In this document: positions 21,555 to 28,831 of the stretch, piece after piece
Layout of the letters: each line of letters opens with the position of its first letter
How positions within the stretch are numbered: the stretch's first letter is position 1
Source of the DNA: Streptosporangiales bacterium
GTDB taxonomy: Bacteria; Actinomycetota; Actinomycetes; Streptosporangiales; WHST01
Reading direction: 5' to 3'
DNA length: 42,095 nt
NCBI GenBank assembly: GCA_009379955.1
Contig: WHST01000050.1
Location: 1-42,095 of the forward strand
Notes under the pieces: generated by a model
The model's input: the letters and a program-made list of their open reading frames with translations, nothing else
Database searches by the model: none
Told to the model about the DNA's origin: nothing
Translations under genes and position numbers: made by a program

Positions 21555-21920
21555 ATGCGGGTTCAAGAGCTCGCCGAGCTGACAGGAGCCTCAGCTCGCT
21601 CGGTGCGTCACTACGATCGCGCCGGTCTCCTGGCCTCGCGCCGACTGGCGAACGGGTACCGCGAGTTCGATGGCGCGGCGATCCAGCAGGTTCGCACCAT
21701 CAGACGGCTGATCGCTTCCGGCCTGACCATCGGCGACATCGTGACGCTCCAGCCGTGCCTGACCGCGCGGGGTGAGTTCGACGGCTGCGACGATGCCCGC
21801 CGCATACTGGACTCCCACATCGACCGTCTCGAACGCTCACTCGAACGCGATCGGCGCACCCTGCGGCTACTCGACGAACGCCGGCGGAACATGGCGCCTC
21901 GGCACGTGCTCCAGTCATAG
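21555..21920 (+). CDS. MerR-family transcriptional regulator
   Basis: The ATG at 21555, just after AGGAGG (21546-21551), gives 121 residues. The N-terminal MerR winged helix is clear: MRVQELAELTGASARSVRHY, then DRAGLLASRRLANGYREFD. A dimerisation coiled coil follows (DSHIDRLERSLERDRRTLRL). The effector region is short, with two cysteines (LQPCLTARGEFDGCDDARR) typical of actinobacterial MerR proteins that respond to drugs or small molecules rather than metals. It is transcribed away from the SnoaL/SRPBCC pair and probably binds the long-spacer promoter between them. Confidence 0.9.
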   Translation: MRVQELAELTGASARSVRHYDRAGLLASRRLANGYREFDGAAIQQVRTIRRLIASGLTIGDIVTLQPCLTARGEFDGCDDARRILDSHIDRLERSLERDRRTLRLLDERRRNMAPRHVLQS

Positions 21921-22123
21921 CAACCCCCCGGCCTCGTCACTGGCCTACCCCTTTCCGTCGATGCACTCGCGCAACGCGAAGGGTGCCTGCCCGTCGGAGT
22001 GATGCTCGACGTCGAGGTCGTGGCCGGCGGTCGCGACCGCTGGCGGCAGCAGGGCAGGCATTCATCGGGGCCGCGGTGAGCGCGACACGGCGGCGTCGGA
22101 CTCGTGCTTGGCTGACCGGCCGT

Positions 22124-22600
22124 CTACCGTGCATCAGACCCACGTGGCCGCGTCCCAGGACCGTCGGCGTGGTCGGCGAGGTCGGCGAACGGGAGCGGAC
22201 AGTGTGGACTGTCGGCGCAGGTGATCAGGTCGTCACAGCCGGCGTCCAAGGCGGCGCGTAACCGGTCACCAATGAGCTGCAGGTCGGCGATCTTGGCCTC
22301 GACCTCGGCGAGCTTGTCCCGTGCCCGATCCTGGAGGCCCTCACCGGTTTGGTCGCGGCGGCGGCGATGGTGGTGGTGCATGCCGATGGTGAGCAGGTCG
22401 GCGACCTCGTCGAGGGTGAACCCGAGCCGTTGGGCAGCCTTGATCACCCGCAGCAGAGTCACGGTCTGTGGCGGGTAGTCCCGGTGTCCGCCGATGGTGC
22501 GTTCGGGCGCGGTGAGCAGGCCGCGTCGCTCGTAGTAGCGCAGGGTCTGTCGGTTGATGCCGACCGCCTGGGCGACCTGTCCGCTACGCATCCTCGCCAC
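22124..22600 (-). CDS. Heavy-metal-type MerR regulator
   Basis: The product has 158 residues and starts inside the end of the upstream gene (17-base overlap). The N-terminal winged helix has SGQVAQAVGINRQTLRYYER and RRGLLTAPERTIGGHRDYP. The dimer helix ends in GDRLRAALDAGCDDLITCAD, followed by SPHCPLPFADL. The three Cys residues (GCDD, TCAD, PHCP) and the His-rich MHHHHRRRRD segment point to metal sensing, in the manner of actinobacterial mercury/copper MerR proteins. Its target is probably the promoter in front of the operon it shares with the Cys-Cys protein. No metal pump or reductase is in this window, so the metal remains open. Confidence 0.85.
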   Translation of the reverse strand: MARMRSGQVAQAVGINRQTLRYYERRGLLTAPERTIGGHRDYPPQTVTLLRVIKAAQRLGFTLDEVADLLTIGMHHHHRRRRDQTGEGLQDRARDKLAEVEAKIADLQLIGDRLRAALDAGCDDLITCADSPHCPLPFADLADHADGPGTRPRGSDAR

Positions 22601-22952
22601 CGGCGTCGCGGGCCAGTGTCATTGCTCGGGCGGCGAGCGCGTCGAGCATCTGACGGTGGCCGGCGGCCACGGTGACGTCGAGATGCAGTGTTCCCGCGGC
22701 GGCGGTCAGGGTGAAGGTGAAGAACGAGCAGCACCCGGTCTCGCGGACCGTCAGGTCGGCGACGCGTGCGGCGACCGCTGCCGTGGCGTCCAGTTCGAAC
22801 CGCAACCGGGTGTCGTCGATCTGCTCGAGGTGCTGCACCGCCTGGGCGAACACCTCGTCGAACTCCGCTGTCCGTACTGGCTGTTCGACGGTGGGCAGCG
22901 TGCAGCTGTGCGGGACCCACGATCCGGAGATGTCCAGTTCTGAAGAAGTCAT
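22584..22952 (-). CDS. Small Cys-Cys protein linked to the metal regulator
   Basis: The 122-residue protein starts at the ATG at 22952. It has CTLPTVEQPVRTAEFDEVFA near the N-terminus and the strand VADLTVRETGCCSFFTFTLT, with adjacent cysteines in a GCCSFF motif, near residue 75. I know this motif as a feature of short actinobacterial proteins encoded beside heavy-metal MerR genes; a metal or organometal binding role is inferred, not shown. The gene leads the operon, ends inside the MerR gene and is preceded by a MerR-type promoter, so it is probably metal-induced. Confidence 0.65.
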   Translation of the reverse strand: MTSSELDISGSWVPHSCTLPTVEQPVRTAEFDEVFAQAVQHLEQIDDTRLRFELDATAAVAARVADLTVRETGCCSFFTFTLTAAAGTLHLDVTVAAGHRQMLDALAARAMTLARDAGGEDA

Positions 22953-22960
22953 GTCTCGAC

Positions 22961-22990
22961 GGTAAACGTGTACCCAGGTACCAGATGCAA
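22961..22990 (-). promoter_or_regulatory. MerR-type promoter of the Cys-Cys protein/MerR operon
   Basis: On the minus strand TTGCAT (22990-22985) and TTTACC (22966-22961) are 18 bases apart. The spacer holds the dyad GTACC-TG-GGTAC, a common arrangement for metal-sensing MerR proteins. It ends eight bases before the ATG at 22952. Confidence 0.65.
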
Positions 22991-23077
22991 GTCCCCTGAA
23001 CGCTGCCATGCAGCCTGTCACGCTGCCTGGCCCGGCGGCCCAGGGAATCCACGTCGCTCGTACACGTTGGCAATGAC

Positions 23078-23674
23078 GTGGAGACGGACGGAACTCAGGC
23101 GAGGCTGCATCCGCTGCTACGCAGTCGCTGGAGCCCCATGACATTCGACCTGGCGCACGAAGCCGACCCCGAGGACGTGGAGGTCCTGCTCGAAGCCGCG
23201 CGCTGGGCGCCCTCGGCGGGCAACTCTCAGCCCTGGGCGTTCATCACCGCTCGCCGCGACGATGCCATCCACCGATGCCTCGTCCGCCACCTGGCCAAGA
23301 GCTCCGCACGGTGGGCGCCGTCGGCGAGCATCCTGGTCGTCAACCTCAGCCACCGCTGGGTACAGGACACCGACTGGCCCCACTCAGAGTTCTCCCACTA
23401 CGACCTCGGACAAGCGGTCGCCCACATGACACTCCAAGCACAAGCAATGGGACTCGCCTCCCGCCAGTTCCGCGCCTTCGACCGCGACGCCATCGCCAAC
23501 GAGTACAACGTGCCCGAGCACTGGGAGGTCACAACGATGACCGCGATCGGACGAACACCGCGCGGCATCACACCTCACGCCCCGGTCCTTCCCGACGGGA
23601 GAGGAGGCCCACGAACACGTCGAGGGGCAACCGAACTCGTCTGGCACCGAACGAACACCCCCGGCATCTCCTGA
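23078..23674 (+). CDS. Nitroreductase-family protein
   Basis: The 198-residue protein belongs to the FMN-dependent nitroreductase fold: LLRSRWSPMTFDLAHEADPE at the N-terminus, the flavin-binding LLEAARWAPSAGNSQPWAFI (about 38-57), then HYDLGQAVAHMTLQAQAMGL and a C-terminal MTAIGRTPRGI. The conserved R-S-x-R and APSAGNSQPW positions are present, so the enzyme is probably functional in NAD(P)H-dependent reduction of nitro, quinone or similar substrates. The start is uncertain: the GTG at 23078 lacks a ribosome binding site, and an ATG at 23138 (MTFDLAHE) is the main alternative, although it would lose the first helix. Confidence 0.88.
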   Translation: METDGTQARLHPLLRSRWSPMTFDLAHEADPEDVEVLLEAARWAPSAGNSQPWAFITARRDDAIHRCLVRHLAKSSARWAPSASILVVNLSHRWVQDTDWPHSEFSHYDLGQAVAHMTLQAQAMGLASRQFRAFDRDAIANEYNVPEHWEVTTMTAIGRTPRGITPHAPVLPDGRGGPRTRRGATELVWHRTNTPGIS

Positions 23675-23744
23675 TGTCCGTTGTGGCCGCGAAGGAGGCA
23701 TCATCTAGTGTCCTGCGTCGCGTCCGTATGGGAGAGGAGGACTT

Positions 23745-23800
23745 TCGTCACCGGCGCCACGCACACCACCGACGGCGGGTTCACCGCGAGCCGACCTGTT
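23745..23800 (+). pseudogene. Possible C-terminal remnant of a short-chain dehydrogenase
   Basis: In the frame that leads into the MocR gene the DNA encodes TFVTGATHTTDGGFTASRP, which resembles the standard ending of short-chain dehydrogenases (a VTGATLTVDGGFTA-like sequence). Nothing before 23745 looks like the rest of such an enzyme, and there is no stop before the MocR ATG. It is probably the scar of a deletion that removed a dehydrogenase gene between the nitroreductase and the regulator. Confidence 0.35.
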
Positions 23801-23815
23801 GACGAGGATGCCGGC

Positions 23816-25222
23816 ATGGATCTGCATATGCATCTGGGTGAGGAGGGCGGGCTGGCCGAGCAGATCTACACACAGCTGCACGAGCGAATCAGCACCGGCG
23901 CCTTGCCCGCAGGAACGGTGCTGCCGTCCTCCCGCGAGCTCGCCGCGCGGCTGTCGGTGTCGCGGGCGACGGTGGTAACGGCCTACGAGCGGCTCGCCGC
24001 GCACGGGTTGATCCGCCCGCGCGCCGGGATCGGATCGTTCGTCACAGGGCGACGCGCGGCCGCGGCGGCCGTGCCGGCCGCATCCCCGCTGCGGCCACGG
24101 GCGATCTGGCGCGCCGAGCATCTCGCCGTTCCGGATCTCACCGTGCCGGCCACCGAGTTCAACTTCGCGCCCGGCGTCCCCGCGCGCACCCGGTTCCCGT
24201 TCGCACGGTGGCGAGCGCTGCTCAATGACCAGGTGCGCACCCGCACCGAGGTCAACTACGGCGACCCGGCGGGCTCGGCCCGGCTACGTCACGCGCTCGC
24301 ACGGCATCTCGTCGTGAGTCGCGGTGTCCGAACCGCGCCCGAGCAGCTGGTGATCACGACGGGAGCGCAGCAGGCGTTCGACATCGCCGCGCGCGTTCTG
24401 CTCGAACCGGGCGACACGGTGGCAGTCGAGGATCCCGGTTACCTGCCGGCCTACCGTGCGTTCCTCGCGTACGGAGCCCGCGTCGTCGGCGTGCCCGTCG
24501 ACGGCGAGGGCCTGGTTGTCGACCAGCTTCCGGCCGGGACGCGGATGGTGTACGTGACGCCGTCGCACCAGTTCCCGCTCGGCATGCCGATGTCCGAGTC
24601 GCGCCGCACCGCGCTGCTCGCGTGGGCCGCCCGGCACGACGCGGCGATCGTCGAGGACGACTACGACTCCGAGTACCGCTTCACCGGACGTCCGCTCACG
24701 CCGCTGCAGGCGACCGACAGGGAGGGTCGCGTCCTGTACGTCGGCTCCTTCTCCAAGACGCTGCTGCCGGCGCTGCGGGTCGGGTTCCTCGGCGTCCCGG
24801 CGACGCTGGGTGAAGCCGCGCGCCGCGCGAAGTTCGTCGCCGACTACGGCACAGCCGGGCACGTGCAGGCCGCGCTCGCCGCCTTCATCGAGGAGGGCGA
24901 CTTTGCTCGCTACATCCGGCGGATGCGGCGCTCGTACGAGCGTCGGCACCACCTGCTGGTCGGCACCCTGCGTGAGCTTTTCGCCGGCCTCCTCGAACCG
25001 ATCGAGTCCAGCGGCGGGACGCACATGGCCGCACTGCTCACGCCCGGACAACCGCATGACGCGACACTCGCCGCGCACGCGCTCGCGGAGGGAGTGAACC
25101 TCGGGACGATCTCGCGCTGGGGTATCGAGCGTCCAGGTCCGAACGGGTTCGTGTTCGGCTACGGCGCCATCTCGACCGACCGGATCCCGGACGGACTCGC
25201 CGCGCTGCGTCGCGTTATCTGA
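23816..25222 (+). CDS. MocR-family regulator (GntR HTH fused to aminotransferase fold; PdxR-like)
   Basis: The product has 468 residues from the ATG at 23816, whose coding begins MDLHMHLGEEGG. An N-terminal GntR winged helix (IYTQLHERISTGALPAGTVL, then LAARLSVSRATVVTAYERLA) is joined by a linker rich in Ala to an aminotransferase class I domain. The domain keeps VEDPGYLPAYRAFLAYGARV, IVEDDYDSEYRFTG and the PLP lysine in SFSKTLLPALRVGF. MocR proteins use bound PLP, alone or with an amino acid, as the signal. The target is unknown: no vitamin B6 or GABA gene lies beside it, and the nearest genes are a nitroreductase and a secreted protein. Confidence 0.92.
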   Translation: MDLHMHLGEEGGLAEQIYTQLHERISTGALPAGTVLPSSRELAARLSVSRATVVTAYERLAAHGLIRPRAGIGSFVTGRRAAAAAVPAASPLRPRAIWRAEHLAVPDLTVPATEFNFAPGVPARTRFPFARWRALLNDQVRTRTEVNYGDPAGSARLRHALARHLVVSRGVRTAPEQLVITTGAQQAFDIAARVLLEPGDTVAVEDPGYLPAYRAFLAYGARVVGVPVDGEGLVVDQLPAGTRMVYVTPSHQFPLGMPMSESRRTALLAWAARHDAAIVEDDYDSEYRFTGRPLTPLQATDREGRVLYVGSFSKTLLPALRVGFLGVPATLGEAARRAKFVADYGTAGHVQAALAAFIEEGDFARYIRRMRRSYERRHHLLVGTLRELFAGLLEPIESSGGTHMAALLTPGQPHDATLAAHALAEGVNLGTISRWGIERPGPNGFVFGYGAISTDRIPDGLAALRRVI

Positions 25223-25318
25223 TCGAGATTGGACTGGCGCAGATCACCTCGAATCGGCGCCGCCACCGGGCCGGCACCGTTCCTAGGCTGCCGCGGACAC
25301 CCCTCGACAGGAGGCTCG

Positions 25319-25816
25319 ATGAGATCCCTGCGCATCACCGCGATCGCCGTCGCCTGTGCCGGCGTCGTCGTCGCCGGCCCGTCCCAGGCCTACGCGCACC
25401 CCCGCTGCCAGCCCATCGACGCGACGATCTACGACAAGGTCGTCTCGGAGGGCTGCCCGCCCCCGAACGAGGCCTGCGTGGTGGGCACCGTCCGCGGTAA
25501 GCACGGATTCAAGGGGACGACCGTGTTCGTGCTCGGCTCCCGTGCCGATCCGCCGTCGACGTCACCCGGCTACCGCGCGGTCAGCGGGACGATCACCTAC
25601 ACGTTCAAGGACGGGTCGACGCTCACGGCGCTCGAGACGAGCATCGGCAATGTCGACACCGCCACCGGCCTCGGCCACGCCGGCGGAACCCAGGAGTTCA
25701 CCGGCGGCGTCGGCCGCTACGTTGGCGCGACCGGGTTCACGTACCTCGATCAGCACTTCGAGGTCGACCACTTCGTCACCCAGATCCGGGGCGAGGTCTG
25801 CGGCGCGGAGAGTTAG
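25319..25816 (+). CDS. Secreted protein with allene-oxide-cyclase-like barrel
   Basis: The ATG at 25319, preceded by AGGAGG, gives 165 residues, with a signal peptide (LRITAIAVACAGVVVAGPSQ, cleavage near AYA-HP). The mature part contains AISGTITY-like strands (AVSGTITYTFKDGSTL) and TQEFTGGVGRYVGATGF, a glycine-rich GGxGRYxGAxG loop characteristic of allene oxide cyclase-like and dirigent-type beta barrels found in actinobacteria. Three cysteines (CQP, GCPP, CVVG) near the start and one at the end could form disulphides. No enzyme activity is known for the bacterial proteins. It stands alone between the MocR and GlxA genes. Confidence 0.6.
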   Translation: MRSLRITAIAVACAGVVVAGPSQAYAHPRCQPIDATIYDKVVSEGCPPPNEACVVGTVRGKHGFKGTTVFVLGSRADPPSTSPGYRAVSGTITYTFKDGSTLTALETSIGNVDTATGLGHAGGTQEFTGGVGRYVGATGFTYLDQHFEVDHFVTQIRGEVCGAES

Positions 25817-25883
25817 GCTCCGCGTCATCGGCCGGTCAGCACGCTGTCGTCAGTCCGCCACGGTTGCGTTGACGGCTCAGGTC

Positions 25884-26834
25884 CTATACGTGGGCAGCAC
25901 GGAACCGGTCGCGGTAGTCGGAGGGGGCGATGCCGACAAGACGGTGGAAGGTGCGGCGGAGGGTCTCGGCCGTGCCGAAGCCGTAGCGACGGGCGATGCT
26001 GTCCACCGGGTCGTTGCGTTCGGCGAGTGCCCGTTGTGCGGCTTCGATGCGGACTCTCTCGAGGTAGGCGGCGGGGGACATGCCGATCTCTTGGGTGAAC
26101 CGGCGTTGGAGGTGGCGTGGGCTCAACCCTGCCACTGTCGCCAGTTCGGGGATGCTGTGGCGGTGGCCGGGGTTGGAGTGGATCGCTTCGATTACCTTGC
26201 GAAGTACGTCTGTCTCCGGTTGCGCCGACCAGAGCGGGATGCTGAACTGTGACTGGCTCCCGGGCCGGCGCAGGTACAGCACCAGCTCCCTTGCGACACC
26301 GAGCGCGGCCTCCCACCCAAGGTCGGCCTCGACGAGGGCGAGCGCGAGGTCCATCCCAGCCGTCACGCCGGCTGAGGTCCAGAACCGTTCATCCCGAACG
26401 AAGATCGGCTCGCGGTCGACCTTGATCGACGGGTACTCGCGGGCGAGTCGGTCGGCGTCCCTCCAATGGGTGGCCACCCGCCGTCCGTCCAGCACCCCGG
26501 CCTCGGCGAGCAGGAACGCCCCGCTGCACACCGATGTCGCCCGCCGGGCGGAACCGGCTGCCGCGCCGACCCAGTCCACGAGCTCCCGGTTGGTTCGGGC
26601 CGCGAAGATGCCGTCCCCGCCGGCCACGACCAACGTGTCGATGTCTTTCGGATCCACCTCGCCGATGCTGTGGTCGGCATGAACCCTGAAGCCGCGGCTG
26701 GACCGGGTCCCCTCGGCGTGCGCCGCCACGATCCGACACTGGTAGCCGGCCATGGCGAACACCTCGTACGGTCCAGCCAGGTCGAGCGTCTGGTAGTCGT
26801 CGAAGATCACGAACGTGACAGTGCCGGGTTCCAT
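25884..26834 (-). CDS. GlxA-type AraC regulator with DJ-1/PfpI domain
   Basis: The ATG at 26834, with an AAGGTGAG-like site upstream, gives 316 residues; a GTG at 26843 is an alternative. The N-terminal DJ-1/PfpI domain has VTFVIFDDYQTLDLAGPYEV, then DTLVVAGGDGIF and RRATSVCSGAFLLAEAG, where the Cys sits at the nucleophile elbow. The C-terminal AraC domain shows two HTH units: HSIPELATVAGLSPRHLQRR and DPVDSIARRYGFGTAETLRR. Such proteins usually activate catabolic genes or respond to small nitrogen compounds. It is divergent from the ABC exporter genes across a 227-base gap, but there is no direct sign that it controls them. Confidence 0.92.
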   Translation of the reverse strand: MEPGTVTFVIFDDYQTLDLAGPYEVFAMAGYQCRIVAAHAEGTRSSRGFRVHADHSIGEVDPKDIDTLVVAGGDGIFAARTNRELVDWVGAAAGSARRATSVCSGAFLLAEAGVLDGRRVATHWRDADRLAREYPSIKVDREPIFVRDERFWTSAGVTAGMDLALALVEADLGWEAALGVARELVLYLRRPGSQSQFSIPLWSAQPETDVLRKVIEAIHSNPGHRHSIPELATVAGLSPRHLQRRFTQEIGMSPAAYLERVRIEAAQRALAERNDPVDSIARRYGFGTAETLRRTFHRLVGIAPSDYRDRFRAAHV

Positions 26835-27061
26835 GACACTCACCTTGCCGCCGATCGCGCCGCGTCGTCTACGACAGATTACCCACAGATTGCGACATCA
26901 ACGGCCCCGTCGTCGGCGGTGATCCTCGATGACGCGCGACAGGAGCACCCCTGAACCGCCCAGGCTGGGCATGGTCGGGCTGGGGTTCGGCGGGTCGCGT
27001 GGCGTGATTTGTGGGTTGGCTGTCGTGGACGCCGACAGCGTCTGGTCCGCAGGGTTGACGC

Positions 27062-28831
27062 ATGTCCCACGGAGGCGTCCTCCTTCGAGATCGACCGCCG
27101 TCGCGGCGGCGGCTGATCGCGATGCTGGCGCGAGGTCGGTGGCCGCAGCTGGCCGGGCTGGGCATGTTGCTGCTCGCCGGTTCCGTGCTGCCGCTTGCCG
27201 GACCGCAGCTGCTTCGCTTGTTCATCGATCAGGTGGTGCTTGGTCGGCCGTTGTCGGCGCTGGCCGTGATCGCCGGCGCGTTCCTCGCGGTCTCGTTCGC
27301 CAACCACCTCCTCACCGTCGCGGTCGGATACGCGACCACTCGCCATGCCTGGGTCGCGACGAACGCGCTGCGGGAGGACGTGGCACGTCATGCGCTCGGG
27401 CTGGACCTGTCCTTCCACGAGGGGCATTCGCCCGGGCAGATGATCGAGCGGGTCGACGGCGACGTGTCCGCACTGTCGTCGTTCGTGTCGTCGTTCGTCG
27501 TCCAGGTCGTCGGGAGCACGCTGACGCTGCTCGGTGTGCTCGTCGTGGTCTTCGTCGAGGACTGGCGCATCGGGCTCGGCGCGGTCGGATTCGTGGTCGT
27601 GTCCGCGGCGACGCTCGCGCGCCTGGGCAACTTCGCCGTCCCGCTCGCGACCGAGCGGCGAAGGGCGTCGGCCAGGCTCTTCGGCGAGATCGAGGAGCGG
27701 CTGCACGGCGCGGAGGATCTTCGCGCGAACGGGGGAGGCGCCTATGCCGTGAGAGGGTTCCAGCGCACGCTGGCGTCCTTCATCCGGGCATCGATGCGTG
27801 CCTCGATCGCGACCCGGACGATGTGGGTCGCCACGACCGGGGTCTTCGCCGTCGGCGGGGTGCTGGCCCTGCTGGCCGGGACGCTCATGTTCCAGGCTGG
27901 TGTGGTCAGCCTCGGCACCGTCTACCTGTTGTTCCGCTACACCAGCCTGCTTCAGGAGCCGCTGGAACAGATCTCCGAACACCAACGGGCCGCCCAAGAG
28001 GCGATCGCCGGCTTCGCGCGCATCCAGCAGCTGCTCGACGAGGAACCGTCGATCCGTGACACCGGAAGCGTCGCTCTGCCCGCTGGCCCGCTCCCTGTCG
28101 AGTTGGACGGCGTGCACTTCGCCTATGCCAACGGGGCGGAGGTTCTGCACGGCATCGACGTGCGCCTGCGGCCGGGCACCGTGCTCGGCCTGGTCGGCCG
28201 TACCGGCAGCGGCAAGACCACGATCAGCCGGCTCCTGGTGCGGCTGCTCGATCCGACCGCGGGGGGTTTGCGGATCGGGGACGTCGACGTTCGCGAGGTG
28301 GGTCTGGCCGAGCTCCGACGGCACGTTGCGCTCGTGACTCAGGACGTGCAGCTGTTCGAGGCGGACCTGCGGGACAACCTCACGTTGTTCGGCGCGCACC
28401 CCGCGGACGACGGCAGGCTCGTGGAGGTGCTCGACAGCCTCGGTCTCGGCGCCTGGTACCGCGCCCTGCCGGACGGGCTCGACACGTTGCTCGGTCCCGG
28501 TGGCGCCGGCGTCTCGGCCGGGGAAGCGCAGCTGGTCGCCTTCGCCCGGGTGTTCCTGCGCGACCCGGGTCTGGTGATCCTGGACGAAGCCACCTCACGG
28601 CTCGACCCGGTGAGCGAGGAACGGCTCGAGCACGCGATCGACAGACTCCTCGCCGGCCGGACCGCGATCCTGATCGCACACCGGCTCAGCACGCTGGAGC
28701 GGGTCGACGAGATCGCGGTCATGGAGCGGGGCCGGATAGTCGAGCGGGGCCGCCGCCGTGACCTCGCCGACGACGCGAGCAGTCGTTTCGCCGGGCTGCT
28801 CACCACGGCGTCGGACGGGGTGCTCCGATGA
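27062..28831 (+). CDS. ABC exporter half-transporter, active ATPase subunit
   Basis: The protein has 589 residues, with six transmembrane segments (about 20-310, for example MLLLAGSVLPLAGPQLLRLF) followed by an ATPase domain: Walker A GRTGSGKTT, Q loop VTQDVQLF, signature VSAGEAQLVAFARVF, Walker B LVILDEATS and H loop AHRLS. The Walker B Glu and H-loop His are intact, so this subunit provides the catalytic site; its signature is VSAGE in place of LSGGQ. It exports an unknown compound or drug as a heterodimer with the product of the next gene, whose ATG overlaps its stop by four bases. Confidence 0.92.
   Translation: MSHGGVLLRDRPPSRRRLIAMLARGRWPQLAGLGMLLLAGSVLPLAGPQLLRLFIDQVVLGRPLSALAVIAGAFLAVSFANHLLTVAVGYATTRHAWVATNALREDVARHALGLDLSFHEGHSPGQMIERVDGDVSALSSFVSSFVVQVVGSTLTLLGVLVVVFVEDWRIGLGAVGFVVVSAATLARLGNFAVPLATERRRASARLFGEIEERLHGAEDLRANGGGAYAVRGFQRTLASFIRASMRASIATRTMWVATTGVFAVGGVLALLAGTLMFQAGVVSLGTVYLLFRYTSLLQEPLEQISEHQRAAQEAIAGFARIQQLLDEEPSIRDTGSVALPAGPLPVELDGVHFAYANGAEVLHGIDVRLRPGTVLGLVGRTGSGKTTISRLLVRLLDPTAGGLRIGDVDVREVGLAELRRHVALVTQDVQLFEADLRDNLTLFGAHPADDGRLVEVLDSLGLGAWYRALPDGLDTLLGPGGAGVSAGEAQLVAFARVFLRDPGLVILDEATSRLDPVSEERLEHAIDRLLAGRTAILIAHRLSTLERVDEIAVMERGRIVERGRRRDLADDASSRFAGLLTTASDGVLR

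Noticed and set aside
21945-22061. 38-residue minus-strand ORF ending ALRECIDGKG
   Set aside because: Too short, no ribosome binding site and no relation to neighbours; could be a gene remnant but cannot be supported.
22349-22478. His-rich segment in the metal MerR as a separate metal-binding protein
   Set aside because: It is part of the MerR dimer helix region and in frame with it.
26844-27061. Direct repeat of AGATT-like sequence in the GlxA/ABC gap
   Set aside because: Short and imperfect; no clear promoter or operator could be built from it.
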